NCBI RefSeq assembly: GCF_916619195.1
Contig: NZ_CAKAKL010000003.1
Location: forward strand, 372,001-436,000
From: Inquilinus sp. Marseille-Q2685
GTDB taxonomy: Bacteria; Pseudomonadota; Alphaproteobacteria; DSM-16000; Inquilinaceae
Direction: 5' to 3'
Length of the DNA: 64,000 nucleotides
The notes under the pieces are model-generated. The model was not told the DNA's origin. It searched no databases and was given only the letters and a program-made list of their open reading frames with translations. The position numbers and the translations under genes were made by a program. Positions 24,290-34,173 of the stretch are shown piece after piece; position 1 is the stretch's first letter, and each line of letters opens with the position of its first letter.

Positions 24290-25288
24290 TCAGGGGCTCT
24301 CGTCGGCCGCCAGGCCGGCGATCGAGCGGTAGTGGGCAGCGCCCTCGGGGGCGAGCTCCAGGAGCAGAGCCATGAAGTCCTTGGAGACCAGCCGCTTCGC
24401 TCGTTCCAGCAGAGCCGGCACCGGGCTGGCCGGCTCATTCGTCCGGTACCAGCGGCAGATTCGGTCGAGCATGCCGATGACGTCGTTGCGGTCGCGGATC
24501 TCGCCTGACAGGACGACCGTGGGGGGCGCTGTGCCTTCGGGGATCTCGGCCGCCGGCGCGGCGCTGGGCCGGTGGGCGTCGACCAGCTCCTTGCCTTGGC
24601 GCAGCAGAGCGATCAGCGGATCGAAGCGGACGGCCTCGGTGATGTCGACCCGCTGCTTGATGCCGGCATCCAGGCGGATCGCGGCGGCCAGGGCACCGTC
24701 GAGATCGGCGCCGGCCCGGTCGAGCTGGCCGGGATCGGTGTCGCCGAAGGCGCGCTCGACAGAGGCAGGGTCGATCTCGCCGGGCTGGGACCGCTGCGCC
24801 TCGATGCAGTCGCGCAGCGTGAAGCTGCCGAACTGCCGCGACGCCGTAAGGGGGACCTGGCGGATCTCCGCCATCAGCCCGGCCGGGTCGCAGAGATTGG
24901 CCAGGGTGTTGAGGCGCACGGTCTGGTCGTCGCCATCCTCCGCATCCGGCCGCGGATGCAGGTCCGGCCAGAACTGCTCGACATAGCCGGCGAGCAACTC
25001 GAGCCCCTGGCGCAGGCCGGCGAAGCCGGACTGGCTGAGGGCCGAGCGCGTCAGCAGCACGCCGATGCGCAGGTCCTTGCTGCGGCCGGCCAGCTCGAGG
25101 CCCAGGCGCCAGACCTCGCGCCAGTCCGGGGGCTCGTCGGCCGCGGTGGTGTCGCCGATCTGCTGGCCCGGCTTGCCCTGCGACGCCATCTCGAGCTCGA
25201 GGAAGCCCAGATCGTAGTCGAGGGCTTCTCCGCACGCGTCGCCATCGCTGACCGGTTGCAGCAGTTGATCTGCGTCGAGCATGACCAT
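24290..25288 (-). CDS. tssA: TssA, T6SS priming/cap protein (ImpA family)
   Basis: A 332-residue protein with the ImpA N-terminal domain: FLELEMASQG, DWREVWRLGLELAGRSKDLR, TRSALSQSGFAGLRQGLELL and FWPDLHPRPDAEDGDDQTVR. TssA recruits and caps the growing sheath-tube. The C-terminal third is short, typical of the short TssA class. Two Met codons (25288 and 25282) are possible starts; 25288 was kept. It is the first gene of the minus-strand tss operon. Confidence 0.9.
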   Translation of the reverse strand: MVMLDADQLLQPVSDGDACGEALDYDLGFLELEMASQGKPGQQIGDTTAADEPPDWREVWRLGLELAGRSKDLRIGVLLTRSALSQSGFAGLRQGLELLAGYVEQFWPDLHPRPDAEDGDDQTVRLNTLANLCDPAGLMAEIRQVPLTASRQFGSFTLRDCIEAQRSQPGEIDPASVERAFGDTDPGQLDRAGADLDGALAAAIRLDAGIKQRVDITEAVRFDPLIALLRQGKELVDAHRPSAAPAAEIPEGTAPPTVVLSGEIRDRNDVIGMLDRICRWYRTNEPASPVPALLERAKRLVSKDFMALLLELAPEGAAHYRSIAGLAADESP

Positions 25289-25582
25289 GTCCGTCACTAC
25301 GGCTTTCCGGCTCTCGCCGCCTTCAGTCCCCGGCAGTAAAGGCAAGAAGATCCGGGGGAGGGGCGATCCTTCGATTTCGGAAATTTAGCGAAGCCCCGGC
25401 GCCGTACTGCATGCGCGATTGATATGCGGGCATGTTGCGGCGCGTGTGCCGCATCCCGATCCCGAATGATCGGATATCAACTGCGCATGCGAGGGAGGCG
25501 CCCGAACCCTTCAGAGTGTCCGCATTCCTGATCGCCGGCCCGGGCCCACGCCCGGGCGGCCTCGGATGAAGCGGAGCGCAGG
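25289..25582. promoter_or_regulatory. Divergent promoter region of the two main tss operons
   Basis: These 294 bp separate tssA (minus) and tssK (plus). On the minus strand at 25435-25451, CGGCACACGCGCCGCAA keeps the GG and GC dinucleotides with the spacing of a sigma-54 -24/-12 promoter (consensus TGGCAC-N5-TTGC), but the TT is replaced by CC, so this is only a weak candidate. TGATAT and ATATCA arms (about 25420 and 25478) flank it widely. The tssK side has a GGAG site before the ATG. No sigma-54 activator gene is in the window. Confidence 0.4.
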
Positions 25583-26920
25583 ATGTCTTGGGACAACAGG
25601 GTCGTCTGGTCGGAAGGGCTGTTCCTCCGGCCGCAGCATTTCCAGCAGAACGACCGCTATGTCGAAAAGCTTGTCCGCAGCCGGACGGCGGCCCTGCGCG
25701 GCTATGGCTGGGGCGTCACCGAGCTGCGACTGAACCGCGAGCTGCTCAGCCTCGGCAAGATCGCGATCGAGACGGCCCGCGGCGTCATGGAGGACGGCAC
25801 GCCGTTCAGCATCCCCGACGACGCCGATCAGCCGGTCCCCTATGAAGTGCCGGAACATCTGCGAGATTCGCTGATCCACCTGGCGGTGCCGCTGTACCAG
25901 CCCGGGGCGGTCGAGACCGACGGGCGCGCCGCGACCGATGTGCCGATCCGCTTCGCGGTGGCGGACCAGGACCTGGTCGACACCAATGCCGGCGAGCGCG
26001 ACGGCGCCTCGATCGAGGTGGCGCGGCTGCGTTTTCAGCTGCTGCCGGACGGGGCGGACCGGGCCGGCTTCTCCTGCCTGCCGATCGCGCGCCTGGTCGA
26101 GGTTCGGGCCGACCGGCAGGTCGTGCTCGACGAGACCCATATCCCGCCGACCATGGACTGCGCCGGCTCCCGCACCCTCGCCAACTTCATCACCGAGATC
26201 GCCGGCCTGCTGCATCATCGCGGTGAGGCCTTGGCCGCCCGGGTGTCGCAGTCGGGCACGCGCGGCGTGGCCGAGATCGCCGATTTCCTGCTGCTGCAGG
26301 CGGTCAACCGCTACGAGCCCTATTTCTCCCATCTCTCCGGCGCCGCGGTGGTGCATCCGGAATCGCTGTACGGCCTGATGGTCCAACTCGCCGGCGAGCT
26401 GGCGACCTATGCCCGGACCGAGAAGCGGCCGCCGGCCTTCGGCGGCTACAGGCACGAGGATCTCGCACTCAGTTTCCGGCCGGTGATCCAGTCGATCCGG
26501 GCCTCCCTCAGCGCCGTGCTGGAGCAGACGGCGGTGCCGGTGCCGCTGCGGCAGCACAAATACGGCGTCCACATCGCCGAGGTCGCCGACCGCTCGCTGT
26601 TCACGACCGCGACCTTCGTCCTGGCGGCCCGCGCCGATGTCGAGGTCGACCGGCTGCGCCGCGAGTTCCCGAGCCAGATCAAGATCGGCCCGGCCGAGAA
26701 GATCAAGGAGCTCGTCAACGTCGCGCTGCCGGGGATCATCATCAACCCGCTGCCGGTAGCGCCGCGGCAGATCCCCTTCCATGTCGGGGTCACCTATTTC
26801 GAGGTCGATCAGCAGAGCCCCTTCTGGAAGGACATGCGCCATTCCGGCGGCCTGGCGCTGCACGTCGCCGGCGACTTCCCGAACCTCGAAATGGCGCTCT
26901 GGGCCATCCGTGGCCAGTAG
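25583..26920 (+). CDS. tssK: TssK, baseplate-to-membrane-complex adaptor
   Basis: A 445-residue TssK protein with the hallmark N-terminus (VVWSEGLFLRPQHFQQNDRY) and family landmarks YEPYFSHLSGAAVVHPE, FGGYRHEDLALSFRPV and VTYFEVDQQSPFW. TssK trimers join the TssEFG wedge to the TssL/TssM complex. It is the first gene of the plus-strand tss operon. Confidence 0.95.
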   Translation: MSWDNRVVWSEGLFLRPQHFQQNDRYVEKLVRSRTAALRGYGWGVTELRLNRELLSLGKIAIETARGVMEDGTPFSIPDDADQPVPYEVPEHLRDSLIHLAVPLYQPGAVETDGRAATDVPIRFAVADQDLVDTNAGERDGASIEVARLRFQLLPDGADRAGFSCLPIARLVEVRADRQVVLDETHIPPTMDCAGSRTLANFITEIAGLLHHRGEALAARVSQSGTRGVAEIADFLLLQAVNRYEPYFSHLSGAAVVHPESLYGLMVQLAGELATYARTEKRPPAFGGYRHEDLALSFRPVIQSIRASLSAVLEQTAVPVPLRQHKYGVHIAEVADRSLFTTATFVLAARADVEVDRLRREFPSQIKIGPAEKIKELVNVALPGIIINPLPVAPRQIPFHVGVTYFEVDQQSPFWKDMRHSGGLALHVAGDFPNLEMALWAIRGQ

Positions 26921-26947
26921 CAACCCGCAACCGACCAGGTGTCCCCC

Positions 26948-28444
26948 ATGGCCCTCGTCCTCCGCGTAGACAGCCCAGACTCCAGCTTGCCCGAGACCGT
27001 CGGATCCGACGGCCTGGTCGAGGCCGAGGCGGCGCTGACCATCGGCCGGGCCGACGATAACGGCCTGGTCCTGCGCGATGCGCAGCAGATCATCTCGAAG
27101 CATCACTGCTCGATCGAGCCGGCGGAGGGCCGCTTCGTCCTGATCGACCGCAGCCGCAACGGCACCTTCCTGAACGACGAGGCGGAGGCGCTGCCGCGGG
27201 AGGTGCCGGTGACGCTCAAGACCGGCGACGTCATCCAGATCGGCAGCTATCGGATCGACGTCATCGCGGCGCCGGGCGCGGCGCCGGCCGTGGTCGAGGC
27301 CGACGAGCCGGAGCGCACCGCGCCTCCGGCGGAGGAACTGAGTTTCCTCGGCACGGTCCAGATGGCTCCCTCTCTCGGCGGCGTTTACGGCCGCATTCCG
27401 GGTGGCACGACCGGCCGGCGCGAGGAGCCGCTGCTCGGCGGAATCGACGGCGACCTGCTGCCGGCGCCGGGGGCGGGCATCGGCGCGCCGCTGGACCCGC
27501 CGGAGGACGACTGGGCTGCGATCCGCAAGCCGACGGCCTATGCGGATCACGTGCCGGAGCACGCCGTCGTCTTCGTGCAGCCGAAATCCGGGGTCGAGGC
27601 GATTCCCGACGACTGGGACCTGCTGGCGGAGCTCGGCGTGGCTCCGTCTGCGGCGGCAGCGCCGGCCTTCACCAGGGTCGACATCATCAGCCCGCCGGAC
27701 GAGCCTCCCGAGGCCCCGCCGCCGCAGCCGGAGGCGCGGCAGGATCCGCCGCCCCGGCCGGTGGCGGAACCGCCCACCGGCCCGGGGGACGATCCTCACC
27801 GCGCCGCCGTCACGGCCTTCCTGGCCGCCTGCGGCCTATCGCCGGCGGATGTCGCGTCAGCCGACCTCACGGCGGTGATGGATCGGGCGGGACGAATGCT
27901 CCTGCATTCCGTGGCCGGTCTGCACGGCATCCTTTCGGCCCGCCAGCTGGCGAAGCAGGAGTTCGGCCTCGAGCGCACGATGATCGAGCGTTCCGGCAAC
28001 AACCCGCTGAAGTTCACGCTGGGCGCGAAGGAGGCGATGCACACGCTCCTCTGCGTCGAGATCCCGGGCTTCATCCGCGGCGACGCGGCGGTCGAGCAGG
28101 CCTTCTCCGACATCAAGGCCCATGAGGTCGCGATGCTGGCGGCGCTGCAGGAGGCGCTGCGCAGCGTCTGCAACCGCCTGTCGCCGGCCTCGGTCGAGCG
28201 GGCGGTCGGGCAGGCCGGGTGGCACTGGCCCGGCACCCGGAAGGCGCGGGGCTGGGACGAGTACAGGCGGATCTTCGACGACGTGGTCTCCGGCCTCGAG
28301 AACGACGCGCTGCGCATCTTCGGCGACGACTTCGCGCGCGCCTATCGCGCCGGCACGGACAGCGGCCGGCGGCGACCGGAGCAGAGGGACACGCCCGGCG
28401 GCGTCCGCTCGCAAGGAAAAGGGCTGGATGGCGATGACGAGTGA
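26948..28444 (+). CDS. fha: Fha (TagH), FHA-domain protein of the threonine-phosphorylation pathway
   Basis: A 498-residue protein. The FHA domain is at about 28-100 with the phosphothreonine-binding residues in TIGRADDN, SKHHCSI and NGTFLND. A Pro/Glu-rich linker of about 180 residues follows, then a T6SS FHA C-terminal domain (about 310-470: ESVAGLHGILSARQLAKQEF-like region, NNPLKFTLGAKEAM, WPGTRKARGWDEYRRIFDDV). Fha reads the phosphothreonine placed by PpkA and promotes assembly. AGGTG six nt before the ATG at 26948 supports that start over the GTG at 26939. It overlaps tssL by 17 nt. Confidence 0.9.
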   Translation: MALVLRVDSPDSSLPETVGSDGLVEAEAALTIGRADDNGLVLRDAQQIISKHHCSIEPAEGRFVLIDRSRNGTFLNDEAEALPREVPVTLKTGDVIQIGSYRIDVIAAPGAAPAVVEADEPERTAPPAEELSFLGTVQMAPSLGGVYGRIPGGTTGRREEPLLGGIDGDLLPAPGAGIGAPLDPPEDDWAAIRKPTAYADHVPEHAVVFVQPKSGVEAIPDDWDLLAELGVAPSAAAAPAFTRVDIISPPDEPPEAPPPQPEARQDPPPRPVAEPPTGPGDDPHRAAVTAFLAACGLSPADVASADLTAVMDRAGRMLLHSVAGLHGILSARQLAKQEFGLERTMIERSGNNPLKFTLGAKEAMHTLLCVEIPGFIRGDAAVEQAFSDIKAHEVAMLAALQEALRSVCNRLSPASVERAVGQAGWHWPGTRKARGWDEYRRIFDDVVSGLENDALRIFGDDFARAYRAGTDSGRRRPEQRDTPGGVRSQGKGLDGDDE

Positions 28445-29732
28445 GGAAACCGTCCTGATCCCGCGCGGCCCCGCCCGTCCCAATCCGGGCGGGCGGCTGA
28501 CCCTGGTGCCGCCACCACCGTCGCCGGCCTCGCCCGCCGAGCGGTTCTGGGAGGCGCTGGCGCTCGACCGGCTCAGCCCGCTGGTTGCGGCCGCGGCGGC
28601 GCTGCTCGGTCTCTGCGCCCAGCTCAAGAACAGCACCAGCCACGCCGATGTCGAGGGACTGCGCCTCCGGGTGTTGCGTGAGATCGACGCCTTCGAGCGC
28701 CGGGTCACCCCGCTCGGCCTGGCGCCGCGGGCGATCAAGGCCAGCAAATACGCGCTCTGCGCCACGATCGACGACATCGTCCTGAACACGCCCTGGGGCA
28801 GCCGCAGCGTCTGGACCACACGCAGCATGGTCGGATCGCTGTTCAGCGAGACCTGGGGCGGCGACCGGTTCTTCGACCTGCTGACGCAGCTGAAGAAGGA
28901 CCCGGGCGTCAATGTCGACCTGCTGGAACTGCTCTACTACTGCATGAGCCTGGGCTTCGAGGGCCGGTTCCGGGTCGCGGCCCGCGGCGCCTCCGAGCTC
29001 AGCGTCCTGCGCGAGGATGTCTACCGCCTGATCCGGGCAGCCCGCGGCGAGTTCGAGCGCGACATCTCCCCCCACTGGCGGGGGGTGGCTGCCGCCCGCA
29101 AGCTGCTGCGCAGCATCGTCCCGGCCTGGGTGGTCGGAGCGGCCGGCGCGGCGCTGCTGCTGCTGCTCTATGCCGGGCTGCTGTTCGCGCTGAACGCGCG
29201 GTCCGACCTGGCTTTCGACGACCTCGCCGCGCTGCCGCCGACCGGCGCGGTCAGCCTGGCTCGGGTGGCGCCGCCGCCGGTGATCGTGATGCGCGGCGAC
29301 CGGCTGCGGCGCTTCCTCGAGCCCGAGATCCGCGAAGGTCTGGTCACGGTGGCCGAGGACGCGCAGCAGATCGTCGTCACCATCCGCGGCGCCGGCATGT
29401 TCGACTCCGCCAGCCCGACGGTGAAGAGCCAGTTCGAGCCGCTGCTGCTGCGGATCGGCGAGGCGCTGAACGACCAGCCGGGGGCGGTGCTGCTGACCGG
29501 GCACACGGACTCCACGCCGATCCGGTCGCTGGCCTTTCCGTCGAACTATCACCTGTCGGTCGCCCGCGCCAAATCGGTCGGCGAGATCATCAGGTCGAAG
29601 ATGAACGAGCCCGGGCGGGTGCGCGAAGAAGGCCGGGGCAGCACCGAGCCGGTGGCGTCGAACGACACGCCGGAGGGCCGCCAGCAGAACCGCCGGACCG
29701 AAATCATCATCAGCAAGACGACGAACAGTTGA
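28428..29732 (+). CDS. tssL: TssL with C-terminal OmpA-like peptidoglycan-binding domain
   Basis: A 434-residue inner-membrane protein. Residues about 35-215 are the cytoplasmic DotU/TssL helical domain (KASKYALCATIDDIVLNTPWG, WGGDRFFDLL, YYCMSLGFEGRFR). A transmembrane helix lies near 230-255 and a periplasmic OmpA/MotB domain at 300-430 (LLLRIGEALNDQPGAVLLTGHTD, LSVARAKSVGEII, NRRTEIII). The OmpA-like tail anchors this evolved TssL to peptidoglycan, a task given to TagL or a separate protein elsewhere. In Agrobacterium, PpkA phosphorylates TssL, which then binds Fha. The ATG at 28428 has AAGGA about 10 nt upstream; 28434 is an alternative. Confidence 0.93.
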   Translation: MAMTSEETVLIPRGPARPNPGGRLTLVPPPPSPASPAERFWEALALDRLSPLVAAAAALLGLCAQLKNSTSHADVEGLRLRVLREIDAFERRVTPLGLAPRAIKASKYALCATIDDIVLNTPWGSRSVWTTRSMVGSLFSETWGGDRFFDLLTQLKKDPGVNVDLLELLYYCMSLGFEGRFRVAARGASELSVLREDVYRLIRAARGEFERDISPHWRGVAAARKLLRSIVPAWVVGAAGAALLLLLYAGLLFALNARSDLAFDDLAALPPTGAVSLARVAPPPVIVMRGDRLRRFLEPEIREGLVTVAEDAQQIVVTIRGAGMFDSASPTVKSQFEPLLLRIGEALNDQPGAVLLTGHTDSTPIRSLAFPSNYHLSVARAKSVGEIIRSKMNEPGRVREEGRGSTEPVASNDTPEGRQQNRRTEIIISKTTNS

Positions 29733-29746
29733 GGGGACGGACGGCC

Positions 29747-32700
29747 ATGCAGGCAATCAAGAACGCGCTCGGGTCGAAATGGCTGTATGTCGGCCTCGGC
29801 ACTGGGATCGTCTGTGCCCTGATCTTCACGCTGGGACCGATGATCTCGATCGCGGGCTTCGCGCCGCTCGACAATTTCGGCAGCCAGCTTCTGGCGTCGA
29901 TGCTGATCCCGGTCGGGTACACCGTCACCTATCTCATCCAGTCGCATTTCCAGAGCCTCATCCACTCGCGGGTCACGAACGCGCTCTCCGGGATCGGGAC
30001 CGGACAGGCGGATGAGGCCGGCGCCGGAGAGTCCCGGCGCGGCGGTGGGCGGGACGGTGCCGCCGCCGCGGGCCGGGAGCTGGAGACGATCTCCGGCCGC
30101 TTCCGTGAGGCCCTGGCCACGCTGAAGGGGCGCCGCTTCGCCGGGGCCAGCGGCCGGCGCTGGCTGTACCAGCTGCCGTGGTACGTGATGATCGGCCCGC
30201 CGGGGTCGGGCAAGACCACCGCGATCGTCAACTCCGGCCTCAGCTTCCCGCTGGCGGAGAAGTTCGGCCGCAAGGCGGTCGGCGGGGTCGGCGGCACGCG
30301 CAACTGCGACTGGTGGTTCACCGACGACGCGGTGCTGATCGACACCGCCGGCCGCTACATGACCCAGGACAGCGATGCCGAACAGGACAAGGCGGCATGG
30401 CTCGGCTTCCTGCGGCTGTTGCGGCGCCACCGGCGGCGCCAGCCCCTGAACGGCGTGCTGGTGGCGATCGGCATCAGCGAGCTGACCTCGACCTCCGAGG
30501 AGGCGCGGCTCGACCATGCCGCACGCATCCGCCAGCGTGTGCTCGAGCTGTACCGCGAGCTCGGCCTGCGGCTGCCGGTCTACGTGATGCTGACCAAGAG
30601 CGACCTGCTCGCCGGCTTCGTCGAATTCTTCGACGATCTCGGCCGCGAGGGACGGGAGGCCGTCTGGGGTTTCACCTTCGCGCATGAGCCCGAGCGCGAA
30701 GGCGGCCCGATGGAGGCCTACGAGGCCGAATACGACGCGCTGGTCGGCCGCCTCGGGGAGAGGCTGCTGGAGCGGATGCAGCAGGAGAGCGACATCCAGC
30801 GTCGCGCCCTGGTGTTCGGCTTCCCGCAGCAGGTCGCCAGCCTGAAGCACCTGACCCACCAGTTCATGCAGGAGGCCTTCGCCCCGAACTCCTTCGAGGA
30901 GCCGATCATGCTCCGGGGCGTCTATTTCGTCAGCGGAACCCAGGTCGGCACGCCGCTCGACCGTGTGGTCGAGGCAATGTCGCGGACCTTCGACGTCGCC
31001 CGGCCGCCGCGCCCGACGCTCGGCGGGCAAAAGCGCAGCTACTTCATCAGCCGGCTGCTGCGCGAGGTGGTCTTCGCCGAAGCCGGGCTGGTCAACGCCG
31101 ACCCCCGTGCCGAACGGCGCCGGCGGCGGCTGCAATACGGCCTCTACGCCGGGATCGTGGCGGTGGTGGCCGCCGTCGGCATCCTGTGGACGATCAGCTA
31201 CAGCCGGAATGTCGACCTGATCGAAACCGTGCAGCTGACCGCCAGCAGCTATGCCGCCGAGGCCAACTCGCTGAAGCTCGACCGGGTCGACAGCGCCGAC
31301 CTGCGGCCGGTCGCGCCGCTGCTGCAGAAGCTGCGCGAGATCCCGACGGGCTATGCCGAAGGCGATGCGGCGCCCGGCCGCCTCGTCGGCTTCGGCCTCG
31401 ACCAGAGCGACAAGCTTAGTGTGCAGACGCGGGCGGCGTACCGCCATGCACTCAACACCCTGCTGCTGCCGCGCCTGATCCTCCGGCTCGAGGCCGTGCT
31501 GGCGGAACGGCAGGACGATCCCGCATTCCTCTACGAGGCGCTGAAGGTCTATCTGATGCTGGGACAGCAGGGACCGCTGCAGCGCGATGTGGTCCGCAAC
31601 TGGATGGTGCTCGACTGGGGCGTGCAGTTCCCCGGCGATGCCGATGCCGGGCTGCGCCGCGCGCTGGCCGGCCATCTCGACGCCCTGCTGGAAGGCCCGC
31701 TCTCCAATATCGGGCTGAACGGCGAGCTGATCGGGAAAAGCCGCGCCAGGCTGCAGGGCGTCTCGCTCGCCCGCCGGGTTCTCGACACCGTGGTGGCCAG
31801 CGCCGAGGCGGGGCGGGAGCCGAGCTGGCGCCTGGCGGATCATGCCGGGCCGGTGGCCGAGGGCGTGCTGACCCGCCGGTCGGGGCAGCCGCTCAGCGCC
31901 GGCATCCCCGGCATCTACACCAGCGCCGGCTTCTACGACGTCTTCCTGCCGCAACTGCCGCAGGTGGCCGATGCTGTCGCCGCCGATGGCTGGGTGCTCG
32001 ATCCACAGGCCGCCGCAGCCCCGGCCGGGGGCGAGGCGAGCCTGAAGCTGCAGCGCGAGGCGTCGGCGCTCTACGCCCAGGAATTCGCGCTGCGCTGGGA
32101 CCAGCTGATCGGCGACATCGCCATCCGGCCGATGCGGACGGTCGACGATTCGCTGCGGACCCTGAACACGCTGGCCGCGCCGACCTCGCCGATCCGCCTG
32201 CTGCTGGTCGCGGCGGCGCAGGAGACGAAGCTGGAGCGGCCGCCGGCGCCCGAGGACGCGGCGTCGGCCGGCGACGGCGCCGCCCAGCAGGGCAAGACGC
32301 CGCCGAGCAAGTTGGAGGCGCTGTTCCGGTCGCAGGTGGCGGCGGACACGCCCGAGGCCATCGCCCGGCGCTACCTGAACGACCACTTCCAGTCGCTGCA
32401 CCAGCTGGTCGATGTGCCGGCGAACAGCCAGGCCGACGCACAGGCGCCGATCGACAGCGCCATCCGCGATCTCGGCGGCCTGTACCGCTCGCTCAGCGAG
32501 ATGCAGGGGCTGGGCGGCGCGGGCTCGCTGCAGAAGGGGGACCAGGCGGCGGTGGCGATCCGCCAGATCGAGGCCGGCGCATCCAACCTGCCCGAGCCGA
32601 TCCGGCAATGGATCCTTGGCGTCAGCCGCACCAGCTCGGACCTGTCGATCACCGGTGCCAAGCGCCAGCTGACCAGCGTCTGGAGCAGCGGCCCCGGCGC

Positions 32701-33358
32701 GCTGTGCCAGCGGGCGACCGAAGGGCGTTACCCCTTCACCCCCGGCTCCGCCCAGGACGTCCCGCTCAGCGACTTCGCCCGGCTGTTCGGCCGCAACGGC
32801 GCGATCGACAGCTTCTTCGCCGAGAACCTGGCCCCCTTCGTCGACATGTCCGAAGGGTCGTGGAAGGTGCGGCCGACCGGGAATGTCGACTTCCGGCTCG
32901 ACCGCGGCACCCTGGCGCAGTTCGAGCGGGCGGCGGCGATCCGCGACAGCATGTTCCAGGACGCCGGGGCGCAGCCTTCGGTCGGCTTCGTGCTGACCGT
33001 CGCCGAGACCGATCCGTCGACCGAGACGGTGGTGGTCGACATCGACGGCCAGCGGCTGGAAAGCCGGCGGGGCCAGTCCGCGGCGATGCATTTCCGCTGG
33101 CCGGCGGCCGGTGGCGTCGGCGGTGCCTCGGTCACCTTCACCGGTGGTCAGGACGCCACCCTGTCCCGCACCGGCGCCTGGGGCCTGTTCCGCCTGCTGG
33201 ACCAGGCGGACACGCGACGTCTCGGCGGCTCCGACCGGCTGCAACTGCGGCTGACGGCCGGCACGCATTGGGCGACCTTCCTTCTCCAGGCCGACAGCGT
33301 GATGAACCCGCTGTCCGGCAAGCTGCTGTCGCAGTTCCGATGCCCGCAGGATCTGTAA
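29747..33358 (+). CDS. tssM: TssM (IcmF), T6SS inner-membrane core with NTPase domain
   Basis: A 1203-residue protein. Two N-terminal membrane helices (about 14-38 and 46-68) precede a cytoplasmic NTPase with Walker A GPPGSGKTT near 149 and a DTAGRYM motif. A third helix lies near 465-485. The large periplasmic part contains the IcmF-related region (RRSGQPLSAGIPGIYTSAGF, about 705) and the C-terminal TssM domain (VDIDGQRLESRRGQ, WGLFRLLDQADT). With TssL it forms the trans-envelope channel. GAGGGG ten nt before the ATG at 29747 supports this start. Its middle region is duplicated in the short paralogue at 10623-11900. Confidence 0.95.
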   Translation: MQAIKNALGSKWLYVGLGTGIVCALIFTLGPMISIAGFAPLDNFGSQLLASMLIPVGYTVTYLIQSHFQSLIHSRVTNALSGIGTGQADEAGAGESRRGGGRDGAAAAGRELETISGRFREALATLKGRRFAGASGRRWLYQLPWYVMIGPPGSGKTTAIVNSGLSFPLAEKFGRKAVGGVGGTRNCDWWFTDDAVLIDTAGRYMTQDSDAEQDKAAWLGFLRLLRRHRRRQPLNGVLVAIGISELTSTSEEARLDHAARIRQRVLELYRELGLRLPVYVMLTKSDLLAGFVEFFDDLGREGREAVWGFTFAHEPEREGGPMEAYEAEYDALVGRLGERLLERMQQESDIQRRALVFGFPQQVASLKHLTHQFMQEAFAPNSFEEPIMLRGVYFVSGTQVGTPLDRVVEAMSRTFDVARPPRPTLGGQKRSYFISRLLREVVFAEAGLVNADPRAERRRRRLQYGLYAGIVAVVAAVGILWTISYSRNVDLIETVQLTASSYAAEANSLKLDRVDSADLRPVAPLLQKLREIPTGYAEGDAAPGRLVGFGLDQSDKLSVQTRAAYRHALNTLLLPRLILRLEAVLAERQDDPAFLYEALKVYLMLGQQGPLQRDVVRNWMVLDWGVQFPGDADAGLRRALAGHLDALLEGPLSNIGLNGELIGKSRARLQGVSLARRVLDTVVASAEAGREPSWRLADHAGPVAEGVLTRRSGQPLSAGIPGIYTSAGFYDVFLPQLPQVADAVAADGWVLDPQAAAAPAGGEASLKLQREASALYAQEFALRWDQLIGDIAIRPMRTVDDSLRTLNTLAAPTSPIRLLLVAAAQETKLERPPAPEDAASAGDGAAQQGKTPPSKLEALFRSQVAADTPEAIARRYLNDHFQSLHQLVDVPANSQADAQAPIDSAIRDLGGLYRSLSEMQGLGGAGSLQKGDQAAVAIRQIEAGASNLPEPIRQWILGVSRTSSDLSITGAKRQLTSVWSSGPGALCQRATEGRYPFTPGSAQDVPLSDFARLFGRNGAIDSFFAENLAPFVDMSEGSWKVRPTGNVDFRLDRGTLAQFERAAAIRDSMFQDAGAQPSVGFVLTVAETDPSTETVVVDIDGQRLESRRGQSAAMHFRWPAAGGVGGASVTFTGGQDATLSRTGAWGLFRLLDQADTRRLGGSDRLQLRLTAGTHWATFLLQADSVMNPLSGKLLSQFRCPQDL

Positions 33359-34107
33359 ACGCCCGGATCGCGGCCGCGATCGCAGCCGGGCGGCCTTGCG
33401 GCTTCTACGGCAAGGTGCCGGCCCGTGCCGATTTCGTCGGCGCCGGGCTGCGGCCGGAGACCGTCGGCCGCTGGGATGCCTGGCTGCAGCAGGCGCTCGC
33501 GGCCGGCGAGGCCGCGGTCGGCCCCGACTGGGCCGAGCTGTTCTTCGTCGCGCCGCTGTGGCGCTTCATCCTGCCCGCCGGCGCCTGCGGCCGGCTCACG
33601 CTGATCGGCGTGCTGATGCCGAGCGTCGACGCGGTCGGTCGTTGCTTCCCGCTGATGCTGGGGCAGGAGATCGAGCGGCCGGTCGACCCGGTCGGCCTGA
33701 TGGCGGGCAGCGGCCCTTGGTTCGCCGCCGCCGAGGCCCTGGCGCTCGACGCCCTGGGCGATGGCTTCGACCCGGCGGAGTTCGGCCGCGACCTGCCGCA
33801 CTGGTCGGTCGTCCGCGGTGTGTCGGCCCCTCCGGCTCCGGTTCGCGGGGGCGGGGTCGGCACCTGGATCGAGCTTCCGATCGCCTCGGCCGCCCCTGCC
33901 GCCGTCGCGGCGCTGGCCGGGGGCAGGGCCCTGTGGTGGACCACCGGCGCCCGGCATGTGCCGCCGGGCGTGGCGGTCAGCGCCGGCCTGGTGGGGCCCG
34001 ACGGCTTCGCGGCCCTGATCGACGGCCGCTGGGCGCGGCACGGCTGGTCCGTCCTGCCGCCGGCCCGCGGCGAGGCCGAAGACAGCGAATGGGACCGGGA
34101 GGGGTGA
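33340..34107 (+). CDS. tagF: TagF, post-translational T6SS regulator
   Basis: A 255-residue TagF-domain protein: GFYGKVPARADFVGAGL, WLQQALAAGEAAVG, PLWRFILPAGACG, GVLMPSVDAVGRCFPLML. TagF represses T6SS assembly independently of PpkA in P. aeruginosa and binds Fha in some species. In Agrobacterium TagF is fused to PppA; here they are separate, with the 585-residue unknown gene between them. The ATG at 33340 lies within the last 19 nt of tssM. The core ends near 230 and the tail is acidic. Confidence 0.9.
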   Translation: MPAGSVNARIAAAIAAGRPCGFYGKVPARADFVGAGLRPETVGRWDAWLQQALAAGEAAVGPDWAELFFVAPLWRFILPAGACGRLTLIGVLMPSVDAVGRCFPLMLGQEIERPVDPVGLMAGSGPWFAAAEALALDALGDGFDPAEFGRDLPHWSVVRGVSAPPAPVRGGGVGTWIELPIASAAPAAVAALAGGRALWWTTGARHVPPGVAVSAGLVGPDGFAALIDGRWARHGWSVLPPARGEAEDSEWDREG

Positions 34108-34173
34108 TCACCAGGTCCGCACGTCCCGCGCCGATGTCCTTCAATTTTTGCTCAAGCTGACTGGAGAGAGACA

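Noticed and set aside
29549-33268. Minus-strand open frame of 1239 codons opposite tssM
   Set aside because: Antisense shadow of tssM; low-complexity composition and no family features.
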